A stretch of DNA of 64,000 bases from Gaiellasilicea sp963802765 (GTDB lineage Bacteria > Actinomycetota > Thermoleophilia > Gaiellales > Gaiellaceae), in NCBI GenBank assembly GCA_963802765.1, contig CAWDJZ010000010.1, positions 1-64,000 of the forward strand, written 5' to 3'. The position numbers and the translations under genes are program-made. The notes beneath the pieces were generated by a model. It was not told the DNA's origin. It did no database searches and was given only the letters and a program-made list of their open reading frames with translations. Of the stretch, positions 30,343 through 38,566 are shown one piece after another. How positions within the stretch are numbered: the first letter of the stretch is position 1; every line of letters starts with the position of its first letter.

Positions 30343-30860
30343 GGACGAACCTCGAGCTCGGCGATCGGCAGGCCGCGGTCCTCGAGCTCGATCTCGAAGC
30401 GGCCGGGCACATCGGCGGTGAACCGAATCGTGGCCGGAGCTCCCGGAGCGACGTCCGCCATCAGGTCGTAGCCGTGCACGTGCACGTGGTCGGTCAGCGC
30501 CGAGCGGACCACGATCTCGACCTCCCGGCCCTTCCGTACCGAGAAGCGGCGGATCGACTCGACACCCTCGGGCCCGACCGCGATCCTGATCGTGATGACC
30601 TCGGGTTGCGCCGGCGCGGTCGTGGTCGGCGGCGGCGGCTCCGTCTCCGTGGTCGCGGGGGCGGTCGCCGTCGGCTCGGTCGTCGTCACCTCTGTCGTCG
30701 CCGGCTCGGTCGTCGCCGGCTCGGTCGCGGCCGTGGTCGCCGCCGTCGTCGCCGGCCCGGCCTCGCCGTCGTCGTCGCGCGGATTGAGCGCGAAGTAGAG
30801 GCTGACGAGCAGCCCGAGCGACGCCGCGATCAGCGCGGCCTTGCGGAAGGTCGGATTCAC
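30339..30860 (-). CDS. Membrane-anchored cupredoxin-like protein with Thr-rich linker
   Basis: 173 residues: short cytoplasmic tail, one helix (AALIAASLGLLVSLYFAL), an acidic DDDGE turn, a Thr/Glu/Pro-rich spacer of about 60 residues built from ATTEPATTEVTTTEPT-like units, and a C-terminal beta domain (VITIRIAVGPEGVESIRRFSVRKGREVEIVVRSALTDHVHVHGYDLMADVAPGAPATIRFTADVPGRFEIELED). HVHVHGYD could bind copper as in cupredoxin-like proteins; a full ligand set is not evident. Ends in a CTGA overlap with the large membrane protein. Confidence 0.7.
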   Translation of the reverse strand: MNPTFRKAALIAASLGLLVSLYFALNPRDDDGEAGPATTAATTAATEPATTEPATTEVTTTEPTATAPATTETEPPPPTTTAPAQPEVITIRIAVGPEGVESIRRFSVRKGREVEIVVRSALTDHVHVHGYDLMADVAPGAPATIRFTADVPGRFEIELEDRGLPIAELEVRP

Positions 30861-30897
30861 CGGCGGCAGGCTACCCGCGCCACAAGCCGCCCCGTAC

Positions 30898-31137
30898 GGA
30901 CATGTCGGGGCCAGGACCCCTCATGTCCCGCGCGGCCATGGCGGGGCCAGGACCCCTCATGTCGCCAGAAGGACGGCCTGCTGTTGAGCGTCTCGCGGAC
31001 GATCTCGCGCAGCGAGCGCAAATTCGCCCGCTGGGACGCGGCGGGGCGGAAGTCCGTCATGTCGTTCGGAGACGTGACGGGGCCAGGACCCCTCACGCCC
31101 TTCAGGGACATGGGCGGGGTCAAAGCCCGTCACGTCC
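30898..31137. repeat. Cluster of four palindromic ~30-bp repeats
   Basis: Copies at 30898-30928, 30934-30966, 31071-31100 and 31105-31137. Each has outer arms of the GGACATG/CATGTCC type (or GACGTG/CACG variants) around an inner GGGGCCAGGACCCC core; the fourth copy is degenerate (GGGGTCAAAGCCC). Each could fold as a hairpin. They fill the gap between gatB and the cupredoxin-like gene. About 100 bp of unrelated sequence separates copies 2 and 3; I see no gene in it. Confidence 0.75.
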
Positions 31138-31147
31138 CTCAGGACGG

Positions 31148-32554
31148 TCACGCCCGGAGCTTCTCGCGGACGAGCTCGCTCACCGCCCGCGCGTTCGCCT
31201 TGCCTCCGGTCTCCTTCATCACCTGGCCGACGAAGAAGCCGAGCAAGCCCTCCTTCCCGCCGCGGTAGGCGGCGACCTGGCCCGGGTTCGCCTCGAGGAT
31301 GCGGACGACGATCGGCTCCAGCTCGGCCGCGTCGGAGACGGCCTCCTGGGCGAGGTAGGTGTCCGCCGAGAAGCCGGGCTCGGCGACCTTGCCGAGCGCC
31401 TCGTCGAGTGCGGCCCGTGGGATCCGGTCGCGCGCCTCGACGAGCTTCGCCAGCTCGGCGGCGTCGACAGTGGCGCCGTCGACGCCTGCCAGGCGGTTGG
31501 CAATCACGTTCGCAGCAGCCAGCGGCTCCGCGCCGGCCTGGACCGTCGCCTGCCACAGTCCGTCGAGCCCTCCGGTGACGAGGACGAGGGCACGGTCGAG
31601 GTCGAGGTCGGCCTCGAGCCGGCGGATCCGTGTGGCCGGGCTCTCCGGCAGGTCCGCCTGCAGTCGCTCCACGAGCTCGCGCGGCGGCTCGACCGGGACG
31701 AGATCGGGCTCCGGGAAGTAGCGGTAGTCGTCCGCCTCCTCTTTCGAGCGGCGCGCGGTGAGCGTTCCCGTGGCGGCGTCGAAGTCGTAGGTGTCCTGCT
31801 GCACCTCACCGCCGGCCTCGTAGAGCGCGACCTGGCGCGCGACCTCGGCGTCGATCCCCTGCGCGACGAAACGGAACGAGTTCATGTTCTTCAGCTCGCA
31901 GCGCGTACGCAGCTCCGACGACCCCTTCGGACGCACCGAGACGTTCGCGTCGACGCGCAGCGTCCCCTTCTCCATCTCGGCGTCGGAGATGCCGAGCTCG
32001 ACGACGGTCTGGCGGAGCAACTGGAGGAAGCGGCGCGCGTCTTCGGAGGAGTGGATGTCCGGTCCGGTGACGATCTCGACGAGTGGCGTCCCGCCGCGGT
32101 TGAAGTCGACGAGGGAGTAGTCGGCGCCGCCGATCCTGCCGGTACGGCCGCCGACGTGCGTCGTCTTCGCCGCGTCCTCCTCGAGGTGCGCGCGGACAAT
32201 GCCGATCTCGTGATCGCCGTCCGCGCTTGGCACTAGCACCTTGCCGTTGATGCAAGACGGTAGATCGTATTGCGAGATCTGATAGCCCTTCGGCAGGTCG
32301 GGGTAGAAGTAGTTCTTGCGCGAGAAGACCGCCCGCGGCGGGATCTCGCAGTCGAGCGCGAGGCCGAGCTTGATCGTCCACTCGAGCGCCGTCCGGTTCG
32401 GGACGGGCAGCGCCCCGGGAAAGCCGAGGCAGACCGGACAGACCTGCGTGTTCTCGCCGGCGCCGTAGCCGTTCGCGCAGCGGCAGAACATCTTCGTCCG
32501 GGTCTTCAGCTGGACGTGGATCTCGAGCCCGACGACGGGTTCCCACTCACCCAC
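31148..32554 (-). CDS. gatB: Asp-tRNA(Asn)/Glu-tRNA(Gln) amidotransferase subunit B
   Basis: 468 residues, intact. Binds mischarged Glu-tRNA-Gln/Asp-tRNA-Asn and ATP. Landmarks: VVGLEIHVQLKTRTKMFCRC with the Cys/zinc cluster CPVCLGFPGALPVPN, FSRKNYFYPDLPKGYQISQY, VDFNRGGTPLVEIVTGPDIHS, DANVSVRP, RCELKNMNSFRFV and the C-terminal YqeY-like tail (GGKEGLLGFFVGQVMKETGGKANARAVSELVREKL). GTG start overlaps the gatA end by eight bases. Confidence 0.97.
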   Translation of the reverse strand: MGEWEPVVGLEIHVQLKTRTKMFCRCANGYGAGENTQVCPVCLGFPGALPVPNRTALEWTIKLGLALDCEIPPRAVFSRKNYFYPDLPKGYQISQYDLPSCINGKVLVPSADGDHEIGIVRAHLEEDAAKTTHVGGRTGRIGGADYSLVDFNRGGTPLVEIVTGPDIHSSEDARRFLQLLRQTVVELGISDAEMEKGTLRVDANVSVRPKGSSELRTRCELKNMNSFRFVAQGIDAEVARQVALYEAGGEVQQDTYDFDAATGTLTARRSKEEADDYRYFPEPDLVPVEPPRELVERLQADLPESPATRIRRLEADLDLDRALVLVTGGLDGLWQATVQAGAEPLAAANVIANRLAGVDGATVDAAELAKLVEARDRIPRAALDEALGKVAEPGFSADTYLAQEAVSDAAELEPIVVRILEANPGQVAAYRGGKEGLLGFFVGQVMKETGGKANARAVSELVREKLRA

Positions 32555-33962
32555 GAAGCCGCTCCGGGACGGGGTCGAAGCCGATCGCGCGCTCCAGGGC
32601 GTGACCGACCCGGAAGAGCATGTTCTCCGAGAGCTGCGGCCCGATCAGCTGCAGCCCCACGGGTAGACCGTCAGACAAGCCGCACGGGATGTTGAGCCCG
32701 GGCAGGCCGGCCATGCAGGACGGGATCGTGAGCAGGTCAGAGAGGTACATCGCGAGCGGGTCGGCCGCCTTCTCACCGACCTTGAAAGCGACGGTCGGCG
32801 AGGTCGGGGAGACGAGCACGTCGAAGCGCTCGAACGCGGCCGCGTGCTCGCGCGCGATCACCGTCCGAACCTTCTGCGCCTGACCGTAGTACGCGTCGTA
32901 GTAGCCGGCCGAGAGCGCGTATGTGCCGAGCATGATCCGCCGCTTGGGCTCGTCGCCGAAGCCCGCGTCGCGGGTGCGCTCGACCATCTCGTAATAGCCG
33001 TCGCCGTCGGCCCGGATTCCGTAGCGCACGCCGTCGTAGCGGGCGAGGTTCGACGAGGCCTCGGCCGGCGCGATCAGGTAATAGCAGGCGAGGCCGTAGT
33101 CGACCGAGCGCGGCAGCTCGCACTCCCCCACCTCGGCCCCGAGCTCGCGCGCGAGCTCGATCGCGCTCTGGACGGCGGCGGTAATGCCCGGCTCGATCCC
33201 GTCCGCCTCGTTCATCTCCTTCGGAACGCCGATGCGCACGCCGTCGAGGCGCTCCGCCTCGGGCAGCTCCACGCGAGGCACGTCGACCGTGGTCGAGTCG
33301 GCCGGGTCGCGGCCGGCAATGATCGAGTAGAGGCGCGCGCAGTCGCGGACGTTCCTCGCGACCGGGCCGACCTGGTCGAGGCTCGACGCGAACGCGACGA
33401 TCCCGTAGCGGCTGACCGTGCCGTACGTGGGACGCAGGCCGACGTTGCCGCAAAGAGCCGACGGCTGCTTGATCGAGCCGCCGGTGTCGGAGCCGAGGCC
33501 CCAGGGCGCGAGGCCGGCCGAGACGGCGGCCGCGGTGCCTCCACCCGAGCCGCCCGGGACACGTCCCGGGTCCCAGGGATTTCGCGTCGGGCCGTACGCG
33601 GAGTTCTCGGTCGAGGAGCCCATCGCGAACTCGTCCGTGTTCGTCTTGCCGATCGTCGGCAATCCGGCCTCCCGGCAGCGCGCGGCCACGGTCGCGTCGA
33701 AGACGGGCACATAGCCGGCGAGGATCCGCGACCCGGCCGTCGTCTCGACGCCCTTGGTCGAGATCACGTCCTTGAGCGCGATGGGCACGCTCTCGCCCTC
33801 GGCGTCCTCGACCGTGCGCAGGTAGCAGTGCAGCTCGTCGTCGCGCTCGGCGACCGCAGCGAGGTAGGCGCCGTGCAGCTCGGCGCCGGAGACCTCCCGC
33901 CGCTCCAGCAACCCGAGTGCCTCTTCCGCGGTCAGCCGCAGCGTGTCGATCTCGACGGTCAT
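32547..33962 (-). CDS. gatA: Asp-tRNA(Asn)/Glu-tRNA(Gln) amidotransferase subunit A
   Basis: 471 residues, intact amidase-signature enzyme that releases ammonia from glutamine for GatB. Catalytic triad region: Lys in PIALKDVIS, then PGGSGGGTAAAVSAGLAPWGLGSDTGGSIKQPSALCG with the cis-Ser and nucleophile Ser. C-terminal VLVSPTSPTVAFKVGE and GLPGLNIPCGLSDGLPVGLQLIGPQLSE are normal. ATG overlaps the gatC stop (ATGA), so gatC-gatA-gatB is one coupled unit. Confidence 0.97.
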   Translation of the reverse strand: MTVEIDTLRLTAEEALGLLERREVSGAELHGAYLAAVAERDDELHCYLRTVEDAEGESVPIALKDVISTKGVETTAGSRILAGYVPVFDATVAARCREAGLPTIGKTNTDEFAMGSSTENSAYGPTRNPWDPGRVPGGSGGGTAAAVSAGLAPWGLGSDTGGSIKQPSALCGNVGLRPTYGTVSRYGIVAFASSLDQVGPVARNVRDCARLYSIIAGRDPADSTTVDVPRVELPEAERLDGVRIGVPKEMNEADGIEPGITAAVQSAIELARELGAEVGECELPRSVDYGLACYYLIAPAEASSNLARYDGVRYGIRADGDGYYEMVERTRDAGFGDEPKRRIMLGTYALSAGYYDAYYGQAQKVRTVIAREHAAAFERFDVLVSPTSPTVAFKVGEKAADPLAMYLSDLLTIPSCMAGLPGLNIPCGLSDGLPVGLQLIGPQLSENMLFRVGHALERAIGFDPVPERLRG

Positions 33963-34243
33963 ACGGTCGGCGGGACCTTGAAGAGATCGCCCTCGCGGGC
34001 CGGCGCGTTCGCGAACGCTTCGCCGAGCAAGAGCGAGGGCCGCGGCTCGTCTTCGTCCCAGGCGTTCACGAGCGCGAGCGGGTGCGAGGTCGGCGGCACG
34101 TCGGCGAGGTCGAGCTCGCTCACTTTCGAGACTGCCTCGAGGATCGCGCTCAGCTCCCCGGTCAAGCGCTCGATCTCCTCCTCGGTCAGCTCGAGCCGCG
34201 CGAGCTTCGCGACGTGGAGCACTTCTTCGCGCGTGATCGCCAT
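33959..34243 (-). CDS. gatC: Asp-tRNA(Asn)/Glu-tRNA(Gln) amidotransferase subunit C
   Basis: 94 residues. MAITREEVLHVAKLARLELTEEEIERLTGELSAILEAVSKVSELDLADVPPTSHPLAL is textbook GatC, which braces the GatA-GatB interface. The longer upstream in-frame extension crosses the cspA terminator, so ATG 34243, with GGAAGGA upstream, is the start. Confidence 0.96.
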   Translation of the reverse strand: MAITREEVLHVAKLARLELTEEEIERLTGELSAILEAVSKVSELDLADVPPTSHPLALVNAWDEDEPRPSLLLGEAFANAPAREGDLFKVPPTV

Positions 34244-34266
34244 GCGGTCAATCCTTCCAAATAGAG

Positions 34267-34292
34267 GAAGGGCCCCCTCTCGGGAGCCCTTC
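34267..34292 (-). terminator. Terminator of cspA
   Basis: Eleven-bp stem (arms 34282-34292 and 34267-34277, one G-U pair, 4-nt loop) on the minus strand, 21 bases after the cspA stop, followed by CTCTATTT. It lies 23 bp upstream of gatC, so gatCAB needs its own promoter or read-through. Confidence 0.75.
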
Positions 34293-34313
34293 GCAAGCTC
34301 GAATTCCGAGAGG

Positions 34314-34514
34314 TTAGACCGCGGAGACGTTCGCCGCCTGGGCACCCTTGGGGCCCTGGACGACCTCGAACTCCACCCGCTGACCCTCGGTCAGCGACTT
34401 GTAGCCCTCCATCGTGATCGCGGAGAAGTGCACGAAGACGTCCTCGCCGCCCTCCCGCTCGATGAAGCCGTATCCCTTCTCGTTCGAGAACCACTTAACG
34501 GTGCCCTGAGCCAA
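34314..34514 (-). CDS. Cold shock protein, TTG start
   Basis: 66 residues, single OB-fold nucleic-acid binding domain: AQGTVKWFSNEKGYGFIEREGGEDVFVHFSAITMEGYKSLTEGQRVEFEVVQGPKGAQAANVSAV with RNP1 (KGYGFI) and RNP2 (DVFVHF) intact. No ATG is available; TTG at 34514 has AAGGAGG eight bases upstream. A dedicated terminator follows, so it is probably monocistronic. Confidence 0.95.
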   Translation of the reverse strand: MAQGTVKWFSNEKGYGFIEREGGEDVFVHFSAITMEGYKSLTEGQRVEFEVVQGPKGAQAANVSAV

Positions 34515-34591
34515 CTGTGTTTCCTCCTTGCAGTGAAGCGACGGCCCGGGCACCGAGCCGCCGACCTTGATAAAGCGCGCGAACCATAGCC

Positions 34592-35450
34592 TCACGCGCC
34601 GGGATGTGCAAGCTGGCCTACCCGGAAACGCGCAGCACGAACCGTGCTCTTCAGGAGCATCGCGATCGTCATTGGGCCAACGCCGCCCGGCACGGGCGTG
34701 AGTAGCCGCGCGCGCTCGGCGACCTCGGGCGCGACGTCGCCGACGAGTCCCTCGTCGGTGCGTGTGAGCCCGACGTCGACGACCACCGCGCCTTCTTTCA
34801 CCATCTCCGGCCGCACGATCCCGGGCACTGCCGACCGCGGCGACGAGCACGTCCGCACGGGCCGTCTCCGCCCCGAGGTCGCGGGTACGCGAGTGGCAGA
34901 TCGTCACCGTCGCGTGCCGGTGGAGAAGGAGGAGCGCGACGGGCTTGCCGACGATGTCGCTGCGGCCGACCACGACCGCGTTCGCGCCCTTCAGCTCGAC
35001 GCCGTACTCGTCCAGCAGCTCGAGCACGCCGAGCGGCGTCCCGGGGACGTGCGCGGGCGTGCCGGCGAGCAAGAGGCCGGCGTTGAGCGGGTGGAACCCG
35101 TCCACGTCCTTGAGCGGGTCGACGGCGCGGATCACGCGCCCTTCGTCGATCCCCTCCGGCAGCGGCAGCTGCACGAGGATGCCGTCGACGGCGTCGTTCG
35201 CGTTCAGCTCCGCGACGAGCTCGAGCAACTCCTCCTCGGTCGTCGTCGCCGGCAGCCGGAGGTCGCGCGCCACGATCCCGACTTCAAGGGTCGCCGCGTG
35301 CTTGGCGCGGATGTAGACGTCGGAGGCGGGATCGTCCCCGACGAGCACGGTCGCGAGCCCGATCGGACGCCCGAAGACAGCCACGTCGCGCGCCACCTCG
35401 TCGCGAATCCGCGCCGCCGGCGCCCTCCCGTCCATGAGTGTCGCCGCCAT
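34592..35450 (-). CDS. folD: Methylenetetrahydrofolate dehydrogenase/cyclohydrolase (one +1 shift)
   Basis: Interconverts methylene-, methenyl- and formyl-tetrahydrofolate. MAATLMDGRAPAARIRDEVARDV, GLATVLVGDDPASDVYIRAKHAATLEVGI (catalytic Lys), GILVQLPLPEGID, DPLKDVDGFHPLNAG, CTP-type loop VPGTPLGVLELL and the NADP segment ANAVVVGRSDIVGKPVALLLL, then PGIVRPEMVKEGAVVVDVG and VPGGVGPMTIAMLL. The frame breaks near 34830, where one extra A sits between GGC and GTG; repair gives about 286 residues, normal length. FolD is normally indispensable, so a consensus error is the likely cause. Confidence 0.88.
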
Positions 35451-35474
35451 CGGAGGGACGTTAGTCTCTTTCGC

Positions 35475-36692
35475 GTGGAGCTCCGCCGGTGGCCGCGACG
35501 GAACGATGCAGAGTCGATTCGCGCCCGGCAGGACGCGATCCGCGCCGTCGTCGGCGACGAGCCGCTGGCGCACTCCGACGAAGCGTGGACGCGCGCGCAG
35601 GAGTCGCACACCGGCGCGGCGCTGATCCCGGTTTCGGTCGTCGGGCCGCTTCGGCTCGAGCTGGGCGTCTACGAGCTCGAGGAGCCGGCCGGAACGCTGC
35701 GCGAGACCGGCCGGGAGCAGGAGGAGCTGCTCGTCCCGCTGGCGCACACGGAGGGCGGCCTCTCGGCCTCGATGTCGCGCGGGTTCAAGGCCGCCGCGAG
35801 CTCGGGCGGGTTCCGAACGTATGTGCTTCATGACAGAATGACTAGAGCTTCATGCTTTGTCTGCAAGAATACTGAGGAGGCCGTCACTCTTGCAAAGTGG
35901 CTCGAGGCTGCGCTCGACGACCTGCGCTCGTTCCTCGGCGCGCTCGACGATCCGTCGCTCTCGAAGCGGGCAAAGCTCCGCGAGGCGAAGACGCACGTCG
36001 TCGGGCCGATGTGCCACGTGCTCTGGGCCTGGACGACCGGCGACGCCTGCGGGCCGAACATGATGACCCGCAACAGCTACGCGCTGAACATGGGCTACGT
36101 GATGCAGCACGCCCCCGTGAAGCCGGAGCGGGCGATCCTCGAGGCGAACATGGGCGGTGACAAGAAGCCGTCCTACGAGTTCTTCCAGTCCGGCCACGGC
36201 AAGACGGTGCTCGCGGAGGCGACGCTCGACGCCGAGACCGTGCGACGAGTGTTGCGCACGAGCGTCGACGACCTGCTCGAGCTCTCCTGGGCGGGGACGC
36301 ACGGCGCGGTCGCCTCCGGAATGCAGTCGATCGCCTTTACGCCCGCGTCCGCGATCGCGGCGATCTTCGCCTGCACCGGCCAGGACCTCGGCATGGTCGG
36401 CACGAGCTCGATGGCGCACGGCACCGCGCACCGGACGGAGGAGGGCGCCCTGCAGGCGGCGATCCGCTTCCCCGGGCTCGAGGTCGGCACCGTCGGCGGC
36501 GGCACGACCCTCCCTTACGCCCGTTCCTGGCTCTCGCTGCTCGGCTGCTCCGGCACGGGCACCGTCTACCGCTTCGCCCAGATCGTTGCCGCCGCCGCGC
36601 TCGCGCTCGAGATCTCGGCCTCGGCCGCGATGGCGACAGCCGGCTCCGAGAACTTCTTCCGCGCCCACCACGAGCGCGGCGGCCTCCGCTAG
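35475..36692 (+). CDS. HMG-CoA reductase-like protein
   Basis: 405 residues. Class I-type landmarks: ALIPVSVVGPLRLE, VPLAHTEGGLSASMSRGFKAA (catalytic Glu), DRMTRAS, ANMGGDKKPS (Lys/Asn region; compare GDKKPS), TGDACGPNMMTRNS (catalytic Asp; usual DAMGMNM), and MAHGTAHRTEEGALQAAIRFPGLEVGTVGGGTTLP, with a His near the C-terminal half. HMG-CoA reductase makes mevalonate. No other mevalonate gene is nearby. Codons for residues about 116-140 (35815-35900) are strikingly AT-rich versus the rest. GTG start at 35475. Substrate could differ from HMG-CoA. Confidence 0.75.
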   Translation: MELRRWPRRNDAESIRARQDAIRAVVGDEPLAHSDEAWTRAQESHTGAALIPVSVVGPLRLELGVYELEEPAGTLRETGREQEELLVPLAHTEGGLSASMSRGFKAAASSGGFRTYVLHDRMTRASCFVCKNTEEAVTLAKWLEAALDDLRSFLGALDDPSLSKRAKLREAKTHVVGPMCHVLWAWTTGDACGPNMMTRNSYALNMGYVMQHAPVKPERAILEANMGGDKKPSYEFFQSGHGKTVLAEATLDAETVRRVLRTSVDDLLELSWAGTHGAVASGMQSIAFTPASAIAAIFACTGQDLGMVGTSSMAHGTAHRTEEGALQAAIRFPGLEVGTVGGGTTLPYARSWLSLLGCSGTGTVYRFAQIVAAAALALEISASAAMATAGSENFFRAHHERGGLR

Positions 36693-36694
36693 AG

Positions 36695-38454
36695 CTAAAG
36701 CCGCCGCTCCGCAAGCAGCCGGACGTATCCGCTTCGGCTCGGGCTCGCCTCCGTGGTGCCGCGGAACGACGCGCGCGCCCGCCAGCGACCTTCAGCCGGC
36801 GGCGACCAGGCGACGCTGCCGCCGACGGCAACGCGAAGGAGGCGGTTGAAGTGCCAGCCGGTCAACGGATCGAACCGGTCGATCTGGATCTCCACCCTGC
36901 CCGACGCCGCGCGCTCCACCAGCGGCGTGAGCAGCACGGGCGCTCCAGGGGTCACCGTCGTCGCCGATGCGTTGAGCACGGTCGCCGTGATCTCACGGAT
37001 CAGCAGCGAGAGCCCGTAGCGCACGACGGGCTCTCCGACGGCGGAGGTGACGGCAGCCACGTAGCGCCCCGGCTCGAGCTGCCGCCGGAGCACGCCGTGA
37101 GTCCCGAGTCGCCGGCCGTCGTCGCGGAGGAGCTGGAAGCTGAGGCCGCCGGTCACTGCCAACCGGACGTCGGCACGGCGCTCGACGTCGAAGTGGTAGA
37201 GGTCGCGCACGTCGAGGCGTGCCGGGTCCAGCGAGCCGTGCGTAGTGGCGCGGTTCCGCAGCAGGACGCCGACACCGAGGTCGTCCGGCGCCGCCGGTGC
37301 GAACCGGAGCCGGTACGACTGCGTGCGAGCCTCCCCGCCCGCCACGACCTCGAGCACGTAGGCTCCGGCGCCGTCCGGGCCCGGAGTGAAGGTCGTGAAG
37401 CCGCCGACAGTCGAGGACCGCGAGCGGCCTGTCGAGGTTGCGTCGGGCGCGCAGCGAGACGCTCGCGCAAGACTCCGACGAGAACCCGAGCCGATAGGTC
37501 GTGCCGGCCTGCATCGAGAGGCGCCAGACGTCGTTGACGTCCGTCAGTCCGTGCAGCGTCGAGCGCACGCCGGCGCGCGGGAGCTGCTTTCCGGCGCGCC
37601 TACTCTCCGCCGCCTCGGAGAGCAGCGACTCGAGCCGGAACGTCCCCGGATCGGAGCCCTCCCTGTGCCCGATCGGCGATGAGGTACGTCGCCGCCTCTG
37701 CGCGCCGCGAACGTGGCCGCCCGACACGCCCTGACGATTCGTCTGCGCGCAGGCGACGCGCTCGAGCCGCGAACGCACCCGCTCGAGGACCGCGACCGCC
37801 GCGTCGAAGCTCACCGCGGGCCGCGACCCGCAGCAGGACGCGGCCGCCGCGACCGCCGGTCATGCGATACCAGACCGAGCCGCTGTCGATCCCGCACCCC
37901 GGATCGGACTCGTCCGACGTGGCGCCGAGCGTGGACCCGGCGACCGCTCCCGGCAGGCGCAACGCGAGCGCTCCACCCCGGTTGTCGTTCGCCGGCGGCA
38001 GGAAGAGCTCGGCCTTGAGGTCGAACGTCCCGTCGGGGCTCCCCGGCCGGCGGCCGACGAGGACGAGGTAGTTGTTGCCGCGCACGGCCTCGAACGTGGC
38101 CGACCCGCTCTGTCCGGGCGCCGGCGAGGCACAGTCGATCTCCTGGATCGAGGAACGAGCACGCCGGTAGATGCGCAGGACGGGCGCCGTTCCCGCCGAC
38201 CCGGCGATCGTGAGGGAGACGAGCCCGTCGGGAGCAGTGTCGATCCGGTACCACACCGTCGACTCGACGCGGCCGCACCGCGACACCTGCGGGTCGAGCC
38301 GCTCGACGGTCGCCTCTGCAGTGGTGGCAGAGACGGTGGACGGGAACGACGGGATCGCGACTGCGTCCGCCCGGTTGTCGTTCGGGGGCGGCGCGGCGAG
38401 GCCGGCGCTCGGGAAGGCGGCGAACAGAACGGCGAATACGACGACAAAACGCAT
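36695..38454 (-). CDS. Secreted PPC/beta-domain protein, multiply frameshifted
   Basis: Signal peptide MRFVVVFAVLFAAFPSAGLA followed by two PPC-like beta modules opening PPNDNRADAVAIPSFPSTVSATTAEATVE and PANDNRGGALALRLPGAVAGSTLGATSDESDPGCGIDSGSVWYRM, then a longer beta-rich C-terminus (YRLRFAPAAPDDLGVGVLLRNRATTHG, TATVLNASATTVTPGAPVLLTPLVERAASGRVEIQIDRFDPLTGWHFNRLL). Likely an exported, possibly surface-associated protein; no enzyme motif. Reading frames switch near 37815, 37700, 37640 and 37400, so the gene is either damaged by sequence errors or a decaying pseudogene. Confidence 0.55.
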
Positions 38455-38566
38455 CACGGTGCTCCCCTCGGATCGGTGACGGCCTCACCGTGTCCGAGTC
38501 GGCTCATGCACGGCTCATCGGGCGCTCATCCGGGATTCCGATCCGGGCGGCGATAAGCTTCGCCCG

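Noticed and set aside
30857..31123. Open frame with repeated GHEGSWPRH-like units
   Set aside because: The apparent protein repeat is only the translation of the palindromic DNA repeats; no ribosome site or conserved domain.
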